A stretch of DNA of 64,000 bases from Antedon bifida (taxonomy: Eukaryota > Echinodermata > Crinoidea > Comatulida > Antedonidae): assembly GCA_963402885.1 (NCBI GenBank), contig OY727097.1, positions 7,130,001-7,194,000 on the forward strand, given 5' to 3'. Shown here piece by piece: positions 23,776 through 37,213 of this stretch (position 1 is the stretch's first letter; every line of letters begins with the position of its first letter). The position numbers were made by a program, and so were the translations under genes. The notes beneath the pieces were generated by a model that saw only the letters and a list, made by a program, of their open reading frames with translations, ran no database searches and was not told where the DNA came from.

Positions 23776-24928
23776 TAAGACATAATGGTTGACATTTACT
23801 CGACTATCAACACATACTGGTACCTTTTAATATTACCGGTAGGCCTACAGTATTAACATCGATATTCAAAACCCAGCACGAAAAATGCTCGACATTTCAG
23901 CGCCAATGCATTATAGGCCTACATTATAATTTCAATACAACAATATTAAGAGGATTTACAGTTTGTAGGCCTATAACATTATCTTTATCGAATTTTAAAT
24001 ATAAATATATATGATCCCTCATTCGTTTTACAGAAAGTGTCCCCTGAGTGTCTGAATATTGGGGTGTCCCAAAGGTTTTATACTGTAATTACATCATGAC
24101 TCCTGTAATCACTTCGACTTTTTACTCCACGTTCTCCAGGCGTTTTTATACTATATTATTACCGTACTCCGCCATTCGTTGTTGGATGCATTTTGGTGTG
24201 ATTATTTACTAGAAATAGTTATTATTATTATTTAATAGAAATCTATTTATAGAAATACTAGGAATAAATAATTACGACATAATAAGAATAATATAATCTA
24301 TTACAGCCAAATTTTGGAACCATCATTCATTTTCCCACGGGAATTTAATTGATATTCGTATTCTCCATTATATCGATCGAATGGGATGTTTTGAACAGAT
24401 AATCAGCAGTAGGCCTATATAAGCTCCTCAAACTCACCGCTGTATGCGAGACGTCCAGTGGGCGTTATAATCACTGTGAATTGCGAGTGACCAGTCGAAT
24501 ACGCCTAGCTTTTACGTATTAAATTTTGACTGGCTTACTCTTAACTCTATCGTAGCGTCAAAAGAAACCCATGTCGCCATACCGTTGTTGATTCGAAAGG
24601 GAAACTTTTGTTTGGTTCCGACGAAGGTGCCCCCTCAATAGGGGTTCTACTGTACTGTTGTAGAGGGAATAATCCATCGCCCACATTTTAAATTAAGTAT
24701 GGAAAATTTCAATTATACTGGTCATGGTCTATACATACCACGAAAATTGGATACCACGAAAATTGGTCATTTTCACATTTTAGTCAAAACGAAAAAAATA
24801 ACATCATGATTGCATTGTTGAAAACATGTAATTTCCGGGTGTCTCAATTCAATAATTTTGTTTATTATAATTTCTTCCTATTCAGGTATAAGCATTTTAT
24901 TTCACGTCGAACATTAACATGGGTGTGA

Positions 24929-25138
24929 CACCGTCTGAACGCGCCTTATGAAGTACGGATACACGTCATCACTGTATATTATGTTATGTATGGCACATGG
25001 TACAGAGTCCGTGTACGCCGTACAATAATGAAATGTTCACCACCGTCTGAACGCACCTTTATGAAGTACGGATACACGTCATCACTGTATGTATGGCACA
25101 TGATGCAGAGTCCATGTATACAACTCAATGAAATGTTT
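24929..25138 (+). repeat. ~112-bp tandem duplication
   Basis: CCGTCTGAACGC starts at 24931 and 25043, followed by GAAGTACGGATACACGTCAT in both. A diverged single unit lies at about 23227. Confidence 0.85.
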
Positions 25139-25886
25139 AGACCTATATAATATCATTCTTATTTAAGCTAGATTAATTATTCTTTTGTAATAACTGGCGC
25201 CCCGGATATTTCTGCACGTGTCGTACAATAAAAGAAACGTTTTTGTCAATTGTTGTGAATCTGAAAAACATTGTTCATCAAAGGGCCTGCGGGTGAAATA
25301 TGTGTTGTTGCTCTTGTGGCTGTCTAGAAATACATCTTTATAAATGCTATGAAATATAATGCATAAAAATACATGTCGGAACAATGGTATTAAACGAAAA
25401 CACTCGATTTTGCTGATTCCATGCGTCAGATAAAAAAGACTGCGGCCATTTATACTCTACAGTCTATTTACCACCTTGTCTTTTTATTATTAGTACTAGA
25501 TACGGTACTCGTTGATCAATTGTAATTAAATGTAATAGGCCAATGTACAAGGAATTAATACGAAACACGCACAAGACTTTGATAATCATATTTGACTAAC
25601 ACGTGACCCATTATGGTAATCTGTCCGTTCCATCCGTGAGCGTTTATATTGACATCATGGTGTTGTTCTTGTGAGAATATTTAACGTTACTGCCAGCGGT
25701 TCAGCTGTACCAAGTTAAATTTCTCATGATGGGTTCGTTAGCAATAACCATGTTATTGTGTATAGTGACAATTATGTTTATCATGTCTATGTAATACGGT
25801 TAAACTTGGCTAATATACAAAAGCGTATACATCTGACTAACTAATAATTCACAACAAACAAAACTAATATTTTACTGGCAAGATTT

Positions 25887-25983
25887 ACAGGCCTCTTAGT
25901 TAGTCATTTACCTGGGTAAGTCTTTGACCACTCACCGCCCATAAGACCAACTTACACGGGTAAATGACTTGAACGGGCTTGTC
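25887..25983. mobile_element. MITE family D, copy 1
   Basis: It shares CCAACTTACACGGGTAAATG and the end TTGAACGGGCTTG with the copy at 52153. Confidence 0.55.
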
Positions 25984-26321
25984 GGAATACTCGGGTCAAT
26001 AATTATAACATTTTTAGTGCAGAAAATGTTTTATTTAAAATAAATAATAACTATAGAAACATTTTTCGTTCAATCAAGGGCAAACATTAAAAGCGTTTAT
26101 TGTAAAAACTGTAAACATTGTTTTTCTGCACGTTCATTGTTTTGCTTATTTTATGTAACGTGATATTAATATGCGGAAATAATGAAATGTGTACGTCTTG
26201 TGCCGGAATCGGACCTGGAAATAAGTGCGGTCATGACACTCAAATTTCTTGGGAGGAGATGAATGACGACGCGATATGGACGATGAATGTATAAATGTGT
26301 TGGCCGAAATCGGCTCTGTGG

Positions 26322-28007
26322 GTTTGACCATGGATTAAAGAATAGAAGGATATGCATCGACGGTGACATCAAACGATTTTACAACGCGCTTGCCTATACT
26401 AAAGCACTGCTGCCAATCAAACAAACACGCTCATTGAACTCCGTGTCTCTAACCGCGGCCCTCTGTAAAACGCTGCGAATCAACTGTTACCTTTTTTGAG
26501 ACCAAAACGTAACCATGTAGAAATCGTATGCGCAGTCTGAATGTTCTATTGACATGTCTGCGTCGATGATTAATTGACAACAACAATATATTGCTGAATA
26601 ATTCTGTTTTAGTTTCATCACAATCGGACTACGAAAAGTTCACTTTCTTACGACTAGTAATTTTAAGTAGTTAGTAATATTAATAAAATATGCAATTTTT
26701 ATATTTGAATTATCATTATTTGCCTGCCATCTTCTGTCATTAAAAATTGCGTTAATCTATAGAATATTAAATTATGCATTTGACCATGTATGTTGTTAGC
26801 GTGGCCGGTGTTCACCCATACAACAATCGTGTTTTTAATATATGGCTAAGCAGTGGTTTCTTCATAAATCTCCTTAATTATCGATGTGATTATATTTAAA
26901 TTGTAGTGCCTGGTGATTGGCTAGTGGTTATGTCATCCACACCACATCCAATCATCGGGTCTAATTGAATGAAAACAGCGATCCCTGATCCGGGATTGGC
27001 TGGCTATGTATAGTTGCGATTCGTTACCTAGCGGTCGTTTTGAAAAGTACACGCAGGGCAAACTTAATCACGAAAAAACGAAGTACCTATTATTATTATA
27101 TATATAAACTTTATTTAGACACGAGACTGATGTACAGCACAACTCGTTCAATCAACATTGATTGTTTTTACACAAGTTCGTGATACTGTATTACAAAAAA
27201 AAACCAACACCATATCAATACGAAAGAAACGAAAAAATTGAAATTGAAAAGAAACAAAATTACAGCAGAATCCCCTTCACCTGACACCTCTATTTAGGGT
27301 ACACCATACCGGTACTTCCCGTGTAAACGGGAACCCTTATCGAAGTGTATAATTTATGGGGATTCTACTGTAATACGCTAATACTGTAATTCACACAAGA
27401 AGTAAGACAACGGTGAGTATATAGATCATGATTACACGTTGTATCTACTACACTTAAGATTAGCCTAGGCCTACCTAGGCAGTATCAATGTCGGCAAATC
27501 ATATGGTTTACTAGTAAGCCTAGAAGAAAAGGCCTAGGCCTAGTATCCTTGCTGATTTTGTAATTTTACATGTAGGGCTAGGCCGATACAACAATATTGT
27601 CTCAGATGTAGGGCTACTACAGGTCATAAAATGCTACTTTAATGTCATAAAAACATTAGCGTAGATCAATCGCGGCAGAAACCTATACTAATTACAATTA
27701 TAGCATTTACAATTCCTCATCAGAAAGGTTATAACTAAATTTGTCGTATAAATTGTTCGTCGCCGTTGTTGCTAGCGCTAAAACATCATGCCACCAAAGA
27801 ACGCGCGAAAGAAGCATAGCCAACAAGGTTAGATGTCGTTGCACATGTGCAGTAAACAATATATTAGGCACGCGACCGTTTCGTTGTTACCATGCGGTTA
27901 ATTAAACTGATAACATTGTGGGCGGTCCGCGGTCTGTCGGCGAGAGTCAAGGAACCCTTGATCTCACGTCGATGCATATCCTTCTATTCTTTAATCCATG
28001 GTTTGAC
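26322..28007. repeat. Inverted repeat pair, ~48-bp arms 1.6 kb apart
   Basis: The arms lie at 26322-26371 and 27958-28007. They share a 36-base perfect inverted match including CATGGATTAAAGAATAGAAG. The DNA between has a LINE 3' end (27090-27240) but no gene. Confidence 0.8.
27085..27245 (-). mobile_element. Probable LINE 3' end with ATA tail
   Basis: On the minus strand a short unique segment ends GTGTCTAAATAAAGTTTATA and then an ATA/ATT microsatellite. Confidence 0.5.
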
Positions 28008-28849
28008 GTAGACGTAGTTTGGGCCGGATAATACGGAGCGCCGTTCGGGACATTGCTAATTGCCCAGTAGGATAAAGGCCATCCATAGGTTCACTTTTAC
28101 CCAGTAAACATTTCGAGAGTTCACACAGCTCCTGTCGAGGGTTTCATGTTTTACTACAAAATATTCCCGTAGATTTCCACTGCTGAATATTACTTTAACC
28201 GTTAACTAGGACGAAATAACCAAAGTTACGTGATTATACGAAATCAACCAACGACAATAATTATATTTTTAAACGATATATTTATGCGCGTGCATAAATG
28301 TTGCATCGATGATTATTTTACCAGATTATAGAGTTCATTATATTATTATTATTAAACCAAATAGAATAGTAGGCCTATTACGCGGTATAATAATATTTCC
28401 ATTACCAGCGAAGAATAACAAGTTTCTACATGAGTGATTTATAGTTCCTTGTTTTGATATGCTCTGTCGGCAATTCCAGTACAATTGTATTCTAGCCAAT
28501 TTAGCCTCCAGTATTGGTAATTTTCGGTTCGATAGTTCGAATTTTACATGATTGAGTTTAACAGTGCGCAAATCGCATCGTCGCCTCACTAACCCATTAT
28601 GTTCTATCGTCAGATTCTATACTCTTTATGCAGGTTTTGTGTTTTTAACAAAAATAATTTAAATATATACATTTCGTTTCTTCCGGAGCTAGAGAAGCCA
28701 AATCCCCAATACATGAGTTGATGGTTATGTAATGACGATCGACCAAATCGGTATGTCGATCAGGTTCGGCTCAAATCAATATTTAAATCGGTTTGTTCAT
28801 GTTCACCGTTTCTCTCACAGTATATGACTATGACATTCTGTACCGGTAC

Positions 28850-28930
28850 ATTATTACATGTTGTGGCGCCTGTAATTTTATTGCATAACACACAGGCGTC
28901 ATATGTGATGCATGTGTGACACTGTATTAC
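28850..28930. mobile_element. MITE family C, copy 2
   Basis: ACATGTTGTGGCGCCTGTA pairs with ACAGGCGTCATATGTGATG. The right end reads GTGACACTGTATTACAG. Confidence 0.6.
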
Positions 28931-29584
28931 AGCATTTACCAGTGATATCAATAAACAAATTAATCAGAACAGAAAATTCGTCTCATTTGGGACGCTATTT
29001 TTCAGAGTCTTGTTTTGTCATGGATACTTAATTCACCATACACTAGTTTGGTCACGTCAGCATTCGCAGACTTTCGTACAATAAGCCATCACAAGCATCT
29101 CAATTGACTCTGCATATAAACGCCGTTTATAATTATAATAATTGCAGAGGCCTAGCCATTGTCGACCCAGATTAACCTACCGATTAATGTAGCCATTTTT
29201 AACCTACTTTACGAACATCCTATGAATTTAAGGGGCTGTAAAATGCAATGTATGCCTTTTCTTAAGACATTTGGCGAAAGAATAAACTTCTGCGAATTTA
29301 ACATGCGTTACGTGAGCGAAATTGAGATTCATGGATTCGGATTAACTATTTATTTGCAATGTTGTTGCGAGTCGAGTACATCATTCCGGCTATTCTCCAT
29401 ACCCTCATCATATTTAATCTGAGTCATTTTACAAACGTGGCTAACATAGTTAATATAAACGGCATGCGTGCGCTTGTTTTTTTTAAATATGAAATGTGTT
29501 ACTGGTTGTTTCTGTGCTTAAACCTATAGGCCTACTTAGCATTGAAGTAAATAAAATTGCATTAGGCCTATATAACAATTTTAC

Positions 29585-29766
29585 CACGGAAGCTTAGTGT
29601 GTGGAAACCTGGACAATTTAACAACATCAAAGCCCATTAAAAGCTTGGAAATTGCTTTGTCTAGTTTTACATCGCTCGAATGCGGGCGATATCCTTTGCT
29701 GGGCCACGAAGCGTTACCCTTTCCATAATCTGCCCGAGGCACTGGGTGCTTTAAAACTGGCAATTA
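29585..29766 (-). other. Weak candidate coding exon on the minus strand
   Basis: A 60-codon frame has protein-like composition (DYGKGNASWPSKGYRP, AISKLLMGFDVVKLSRFP) and ends at a possible donor CGTG/GTAAAA. The putative acceptor lacks a pyrimidine tract, and I could not link it to any other exon or family. Confidence 0.2.
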
Positions 29767-30221
29767 TATCAGTACAGTGCTGTTTTATGTTTTGTTTTAT
29801 GTGTAAACTAAACCGAATTCATCATTGATACGTTGTATGATATAAAATACATATTTTAACTGATCTCCGTCCTTCCCGACTTTGACGATTTCAGATCCCG
29901 TCCCCTGAGGCTGGTGTCTTCGGTTAAAAAATCCCCATGCCTTGATAAGTGAAGGTGTTTTTGACACGGAAAAGACACAAACTTTCCGATTTCTCATATC
30001 ATCGCATCGTATGTTTACCCGTCTTGGAGCTCAATTTTCAGGTGATATTGCGATGACTGCTGTTTATAGGTCTAGTGCTGTGCTGCAGTAATTGAATATA
30101 TTTCACCCGCAATCTTTGTACTCTATCACCATGTACATATGTTTCGTACCTGTACCACCATTACACCATCTATTATCTATTTTTATGATGCTGCAATTTA
30201 TGCTGTTATCATAGGCAAATT

Positions 30222-30318
30222 GTGCAATCACATGTGGCGCCTGTATTATGTTATGGTAAGGTTTGGCATTATAGGCCTACAGGCTTTACATGTGATTCAA
30301 TGGGACACTGTATCCCGG
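30222..30318. mobile_element. MITE family C, copy 3
   Basis: AATCACATGTGGCGCCTGTA and ACATGTGATTCA are the arms. The right end reads GGGACACTGTATCCCGG. A TAGGCCTA octamer sits in the middle. Confidence 0.6.
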
Positions 30319-31714
30319 AACTTGCCTTATGATACTATATTATAGAGTTGAGTACTGAAATCGAACGATTGTACACAGTCAAAAAAAAAGTATTGATGTC
30401 GTCATCGCATATCAAATATTATAACAAGGGCGGAAGAAATGAGACCAACGGATTCCAAATGACGTAAAAAAGTAGAATTATCGCAAAATGATCTCATTCA
30501 ATTCAAATGGGATAATAGCGGTAACCGATTGATTTCCACCCCATGGCAATACGATAAGTGTGACCTTTGACCACATTACGTGGTAATCAAAATGGTACGC
30601 AAAAACAACGCCGCGGCAGTCAACAACGGGCCGCGCTGATTAATCTGTCTCCGTCAGCATTTACTGCGGTGCATCATGATAGGGATAGATAGTTAGTTAC
30701 TCCATGTGTTTAATTGACTTAAAGCTAAATTTAAATATACCCTCCCAAATAGGCACCATAAGGGCCAACAGCGCAGCAAACGTGTAAGAACGCAATAGAA
30801 TAAATGCCGCAGTAAAAGTGAAGCAGGCAGCAACGAATCTCAGAAAATGTTCATTCAGGCCTACACAGTATAATTTGAATAATTTCATGCGCGTGCGAAC
30901 CAACACGTTTGTGAATATCACGGATGTTTGTATCTTTGAATGCACGTACTCAGTTAGTTACTGCCGTGAATGTGCCTAGCAATTATTGCGATTAATCAAA
31001 CGGTTTAGACAAACGTCGTACGTAGGAACATTAGATTGCATATCATGACGAGATAATTAATGTTTAGTAGCAGATGGCCATGGTTTTGTATTTATTTGCT
31101 TTTGTCGCGCGCGTAACTTTTGTCTTAAATTATAAGCAAGGCCGGTGATAATATGAGTTGGTTTCAAATGTAGGCCTACAGTTATCGCTAAAATTGGTGG
31201 GTAAGGAATCGATTTACCAGTGTAAATACAGTAACTAAGTGTCCACAAAGAGGATACGAGTTACTGTGATATAATATGATTACTGTACATCGCCTTAAAT
31301 CACATACGACCAACAATCTAAAAATAACACAATATTATTATAATATAATAATTATGCGGAAATAGTTTACAAGGCCTATAGGATTACTGTAGGCCTTATA
31401 TTTTTATTATATTATGTTTATCTGTAACATAATAGATGGGTTAAGAATGTTGCAAAGGCCTCGACATTCTAGTGTCAGCCTCATGTTTACGGAATGTAGA
31501 ATTCCTTCTTTTTATATGAATTGTTAAGAAAATCGATATGGCCTGATGTGTAGACTCAATTCAAGTGAAAATGTTTTAGTCTCAACGATTATAGGCAACG
31601 TCTTATATAAGTCAAAGATGCTCTCCAGGTGGAATGCCATCCTGAGATGAGTAGTAGTAATTAGTAGGCCTATACGTACAGTCTTCTTTATTTTTATTTC
31701 ATTTATAATATGTA

Positions 31715-31775
31715 ATTTTACTTTCTATGGACCAGAGATTATTCCGAAATGAAAGATTGAATGAATGATGTCAAC
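31715..31775 (+). mobile_element. LINE 3'-end fragment, sister of 9558-9612
   Basis: ACTTTCTATGGACCAGAGAT is followed by GAAATGAAAGATTGAATGAA. The tetranucleotide tail is typical of a non-LTR element 3' end. Confidence 0.6.
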
Positions 31776-31831
31776 ATTATTCTACTGCAGTATGCAGTTA
31801 CTGCTGTTTTACTCCAATAACGTCGGGCCAA

Positions 31832-32277
31832 TTTTTCAGTTGATGCAATTAAGCATATGCCTTGTCTCTTACGATTATGTTATGTCACTGTCAGTAGAGC
31901 CAGGTGTCGAGTTGAAAATATACGTCTACAAACTACGTCAAACCATAACGAACGAATGCAATCCTTACGATTGAAGAAAAATGGAATAGCAGGAAATGAC
32001 AATATTGTAAGAAACACAAAGTTGCACGCTTCAGGGGTCTTCTCATCAAAATGGCATTAATGTGAATTAATGATTACCTTACCGATATATTTTCTTGTTT
32101 TCAACATTTTCTATTTTTGTTTTTTACATTGTCCATTGATACGTATAGTACTCTATATTTTTCAGTTGATAATGGAATAGTGTTTCAACGATAACGCCCC
32201 TGTCAGAGAGCAAAGTGTGGCGTTGAAAATTATACTTTTATAAACTACGTCAACTAACCATAACAAATAAATAAAGT
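31832..32277 (+). repeat. Degenerate direct duplication
   Basis: TTTTTCAGTTGAT, CTGTCAG, GTTGAAAAT and AAACTACGTCAA recur in order at 31832-31965 and 32159-32277. Confidence 0.6.
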
Positions 32278-32287
32278 AAATACAAAT

Positions 32288-32400
32288 CAATTTAAATAAA
32301 TAATAATAATATATTTATTTCGTCCAAAATACACAAAATGATAAAATGATGAATATATAAACAATATACACTGGAGGAGGGCAGACAACCGAAGAAGAAA
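32288..32400 (-). mobile_element. Probable LINE 3' end with ATT tail
   Basis: On the minus strand TTTTGGACGAAATAAATATA is followed by ATTATTATTATT. This tail type resembles the full LINE at 54885. Confidence 0.5.
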
Positions 32401-32706
32401 CTATACTTCTGATGTTGATTTTATCAAATTTATTTGATGTATTAATTAAGAATTGAATTATTAGGCCTACCTAAAATGCTTTGACTGCCCTTTGATATAA
32501 CTTATAAACTGTAGGCCTACTTTGAAAGAATACTGACAGAAATGTATAAGTTGCTAATTTAACGATAACAATTACATAAAACATAATAATATGTTGGTCT
32601 GCTGTCCTTTGTCTGTTGCACTTGCATGTAGTGGTGTGAGGATCGAGCTAAGTTTGTTGTTGAGAGAAAAGCATAATTATACAATTTACATACGTAAATA
32701 ATGTTA

Positions 32707-32860
32707 AGCTCTACACTATCAGAAGTTATGTGACAAACAAAATGTGATGTGCTCATATATGGACATGATGATGTCATATTACTACCATATTTAAGCATAT
32801 CACTACCATATTTGAGCTCATGAAACTTATTTTGTCAAACTAGTTTGATAGTAGTGTGTG
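32707..32860. mobile_element. MITE family B, copy 4
   Basis: The left end AGCTCTACACTATC follows TTA. Internal CATATATGGACATGATGATG is present and the right end is decayed. Confidence 0.75.
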
Positions 32861-34251
32861 CATTTTTTTAAATGCTTGTTTTATTGAGTCATATTGCAAT
32901 GAAGGCTGTTTACAAACCGTAATCAATTTTGTTTTAATTTTCTTCTGGACCCCCCGTCGAGACATTCGCGTTTAGCGTGCCATATACAGTATACTGTTTA
33001 GGAAGGTTTATCGCAGTATAATTTCTGTTTAGTTGTCTTAATTATTTTGCCAGTTAGTCAATCAGAGTTATTAATAGATTCCGATGACTCACTCTTCCCT
33101 GGCCATATCAAATATTTTTGTGACGCCATCGTCTTTTGTTTTTAATTGTTCACGCTTCCGTGAGATTATTTGAATTCAGTCGTGTGAGGAGTCTGATGCA
33201 TTCCCCCACCTCACCCCCTCCCCTCATAGTATAGTTTTTACACTTTTTAAAATCCCAATTGACTGAAAATAACCGTTAATGATTATATTATAGGATAGTG
33301 AAGTGAAAAAAACTGAACTGTAGGCCTAATCTTATAGTTTTTTCTCTCTCTCTCTCTTTTGTGGCGTAAACACCACTTTTATTCACATAATATCATCTTT
33401 CATGATGTCATCACCATCATCGTATTATCTTCATTATTATCACATTTTTTTCAATTTCAATTTGATAAACTTCTTCAGTAACATTTTTAAATCTAATGTA
33501 AATTCACTTTGTATTCCATATTACCTCACTTTTTCATTAATTTTCTTATATTTTTTTATACTTACACTTACAAAAGAAGTTTAAAAAGTTAACACAAAGA
33601 CGATATGCCTAAATAACTGCATCATTAACCTTTTTGTTTCCAAACAACGTTATAACATACATATACATTTTTATTGTCATATATCTACATCAGCGTTGGT
33701 GCAAATTGTTTTTTTTAAGGATATTGTAGGTTGGTTTTGTGGAAGTTGCTTAGGCCTATATTGTTAATTTTCTGGTGTAATTGTTTCTCTTCTTGTTTGT
33801 TTTTGTTTGTATGATTTGTTTATGGATGTACTATCCGAAAAAAAGAAATGAATGAATATCTCATTTTAAAATATTTTACACAGAAATAATCTTATTAAAA
33901 TTCTTATACTTATTAATGCTGGATTTAAAATTACTCAACTCCTGTTTTATGAGACATTCGCGGGACGAGTCCCTTTAATAGAGGTTGCCCATGTGTTATA
34001 CATTCATTTCCCTCATTCATTATCATGGCGCCAAAGTCCCCTTCATTTTCTCCCCATTCTGCACAATGTAAATGGAGAATTGTTTTCCAACCATTTTCTT
34101 ATGAGGAGTTCTCTAATAACATGCGGGCAGGTTCTTTGTTCACCGACGTAGCATGGCCGGCTGGTCCTGTTCTCAATTAATGATTGATATGCCGTTTATA
34201 AATTCTACTGGTATTTGCGTTTAATCTTCGATCGTTTTAATATGGACACTC

Positions 34252-34400
34252 CTCTAAGGCTCTGTTCACACTCAGGAGTGGATTCGGCCGGAGAAAACTT
34301 CACGTTTTTCGATCACGCAGGTATGCGTTTTGAACGGAATCCGGAGTGTGAGTGTAGACAAACACTACACGTAGTTTTCACGACTTTTTATCCGTCCACT
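34252..34400. mobile_element. Family K-like fragment, copy 3
   Basis: CTGTTCACACTCAGGAGTGG and GGATTCGGCCGG resemble the family K end. A related GGAATCCGGAGTGTGAGTGT follows at about 34339. A chance 121-codon frame crosses it and is not considered a gene. Confidence 0.4.
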
Positions 34401-34415
34401 GGACTGGAGTCCGAG

Positions 34416-34570
34416 TTATTTATTTATTTATTTATTTATTCAATTTCCAGGTATACAAACAGAAAGAAACCAACATTAACAAACGAAGTGTGGATGGAGT
34501 ACCCTGAGGATTGCCAACAGTGCAAGCACTATCAAAGTGGCTCTCCAATACTCCAAACCACATACATAAA
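34416..34570 (-). mobile_element. Probable LINE or SINE 3' end with AAAT tail
   Basis: On the minus strand TTTGTATACCTGGAAATTGA is followed by five or six AATA units (plus strand 34418-34440). Confidence 0.45.
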
Positions 34571-36493
34571 TCACATATAAATTGAAAACACACATTAACT
34601 TTAAAATATATAAAATACAGATCAAAAGATTATAAATAAGAAAACTACAGAATAACATAAATAGTAAAAATTCAAAATAAAAAAGGCACATACAAATTGA
34701 GCTATCAACAATTATAAGAAATAATTGTAATTACACAAAGATAATGTACAATTTAAAGTTCAGTTAGGCTATAGTTGAATGAAGAGAATTTTTTTTTTAT
34801 TGTGACCTTAAACAATACCTAGAACATATGGAGTATATAGGTAAATAGGATTGTATATAATAAGATTCAAGTATAATATTCAACTATTCTATTGTATTTT
34901 AAAAAGCGAGTTAAACTTTGTATTGCATATTGTATAATTTATTCACGGTACATTTTTTCGTCTTTAATTGAATTTTGTTTACATCGTGTTTAATAAAAGA
35001 GATTTGTTGTCTTTATGTGAACTTCTATGCGTTTACACAGTGCTTATTATGTAATTATGCTTCTTTGTTGCTTTTTTTGTTTTTAAATTTTATTTTTAAA
35101 AAAATGTATTTTATCTGTGTGCACGCACCATTATCGTGTGCCACTGTTATAAAAGTGAACTTTTAAATTTAAATTGTGTTATTATATTAAAACCGTGACA
35201 CGGAGTATACGGTACTGCGATGACGCCCATACAAAGTCTGCTTATATTTATGGAGCGTTATTCAACATAATAAGGTTAAATATTTACCCTTCTTGAAAAT
35301 ACAATTCAGCTAGTTAATGCCTCATATATAATAAACCCTAATTTAATTATTTCTGCGGTGACAATTTCTTTTGTCGCTCGCACACATTTCCGTTCAAACT
35401 CAATAAAGTACTGTACTATTATACGGTGGAGTGGTGTGTTGAATTAAATATTTTCGATTTCTATGTTTATCGGAACTTATGAGACGATCCCTTCATATGG
35501 TAGTCATTGCTACCTCGTGGTTCGGCGGCGCAGAAATAAACAGTGTTTATGCGATTAACGAGAGTCGTTTTCGTTTTAGATTCATATTAACTGTTTGCTA
35601 GTCAATGTACTAGTTTAACTGGCTGAGTGATTGTCCAATTGTTCAACCGAAAAGGTTATCATTCGAAGCTTTTATTTGGCCATCATCTGAACGCTTCGTC
35701 GAAACAATGTTTTACAGGGCATAAAAGTAAGTTTTGTCTTTTTGTTGATTGTTGCTATACTCATAAAGTATCGGAACTGTTGAGGTGGTCCGCTGTCGAC
35801 CAGGGTTTTTTTTTTTCATTGGGGGCTAGATCTGACCTTATGTTTTATAGATACTGTTATGTTTATACAATGCTTTAATGTAACATTTTGTATGAATAGG
35901 CTGTACATATCAAGCTACAAACATCAAAACCAGCCCCTGCATAAACTGTACAGTTTAATCCAAAATCGCCATTATTAAGCGAATTTAGGCTTACTAAATG
36001 CCCGGCCACAAAACACAATGGAGTTTTGTAATTCAATTAACACATGCACTGTTTAAATACAAAATAACATCCGGTTGTTTTTGTGCTGATGGTACTGCTG
36101 CCGTATATTTGTTTCAATTGTATTCTGCTATTTATTCAAGCTTTTGGTACTTCTGCCGTACATTTTGTTTCAGCTATTTATACAATCTCGAGATTTTTCA
36201 ATATTTCTCTGTGTGAAATTTAATTGATATTGTTGTATGCTATAGTTTGTATCGTAATATGAAATGTAGCTCCATTGTGTTCCTGTATTTCAAGAGTGAA
36301 CAAATACAATTATCATTATAACTGCATATGACCTGATAAAGATTGTTCATGTTTACAATATCTAATTACGTCATTATTTTCAAAAAGCCAATCTGAAATA
36401 TTACATTATCATCTGTACGTCTTTTTTATACTTTCGAGGAGGAGTATTGAATTGTAATTGGTAACTTCATACCAGAGAGGCCATTCCATCCAA

Positions 36494-36538
36494 TCAGAGA
36501 AGAGAATGAAATTACATAATTTTACTCTTCCCTGATCC
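36494..36538. repeat. Small palindromic repeat (AAGAGTAAAATTA type)
   Basis: CAGAGAAGAGAATGAAATTA pairs with TAATTTTACTCTTCCCTG. A second copy with CAGGGAACTAAATTG and TAATTTAACTCTTCCCTG is at 41785-41817. Confidence 0.55.
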
Positions 36539-36804
36539 AATAATGTTACAGTTTCTCCTCAAGCCCGTAAATTGTGGATTTAGTCCTAGACATTCCCAAC
36601 ATCGAAAGTCTGCCTTAATTCTTTCTAAAAAATCTCTCGAGGAAAGTTTGTTCAATAGGCCATTTGAATGGCACATACCAGTAATATTAATTCAGACCAA
36701 ACATCGGATCGAAAAAAAAATACTAGCCTGAAACAACTGTAATTAAAATTGTCAACCGGAAGACCTTTGTCTGAACATGGAATAATTGGTTTAATTAGTT
36801 TCGT

Positions 36805-36854
36805 CATGGAGCTATAAAAATTAGCTAATAATAGCTAATTTTTATAGCTCCATG
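36805..36854. repeat. Perfect 50-bp hairpin
   Basis: Two 23-base arms (CATGGAGCTATAAAAATTAG followed by CTA, and its exact complement) flank a 4-base ATAA loop. Confidence 0.92.
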
Positions 36855-37198
36855 GTTTCGTTTAATTCCTCCATGGTCTGGAATTCAAAGAGTTGCTTGT
36901 TGAATTTGACTGTTTATTATGTTTATTATATATATATTTCAAATTTGTATTTAGGCCTATTCGTTTTCATGTTTCGTAGGACAATACATCTTGAAATACA
37001 AATTGAACACCAGCCATTTAGCCAGTCGGAAGCGAAGTAATTCGTTTCGGTCAAGTAAAATACCTCCTCCTTAAAAAACAGAACATTGGAGAAAAACTGA
37101 AATAATATTTACCACCGTACCGAACTACTCCAATGAAATTTCTTTATGAACGATGATACTGTTAGAATGTTCTTATTTGTGTGTGTGTTTGTGTTGGG

Positions 37199-37213
37199 AG
37201 GGGGGGGGGGGGC
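37199..37213. repeat. Poly-G tract
   Basis: About 14 G interrupted by one C follow a GT-rich stretch (37177-37196). Confidence 0.85.

Larger units (their letters stand above)
28010..31700. other. Non-coding apart from two family C MITEs and one weak exon candidate
   Basis: The stretch is AT-rich with many TAGGCCTA octamers (for example 28372, 29528, 31170, 31391). The short frames seen lack matching splice sites or recognisable domains. Confidence 0.5.

Noticed and set aside
34215-34580. 121-codon plus-strand open frame
   Set aside because: It runs through a family K-like inverted repeat, a TTTA microsatellite and a retroposon tail, and has no domain-like composition.
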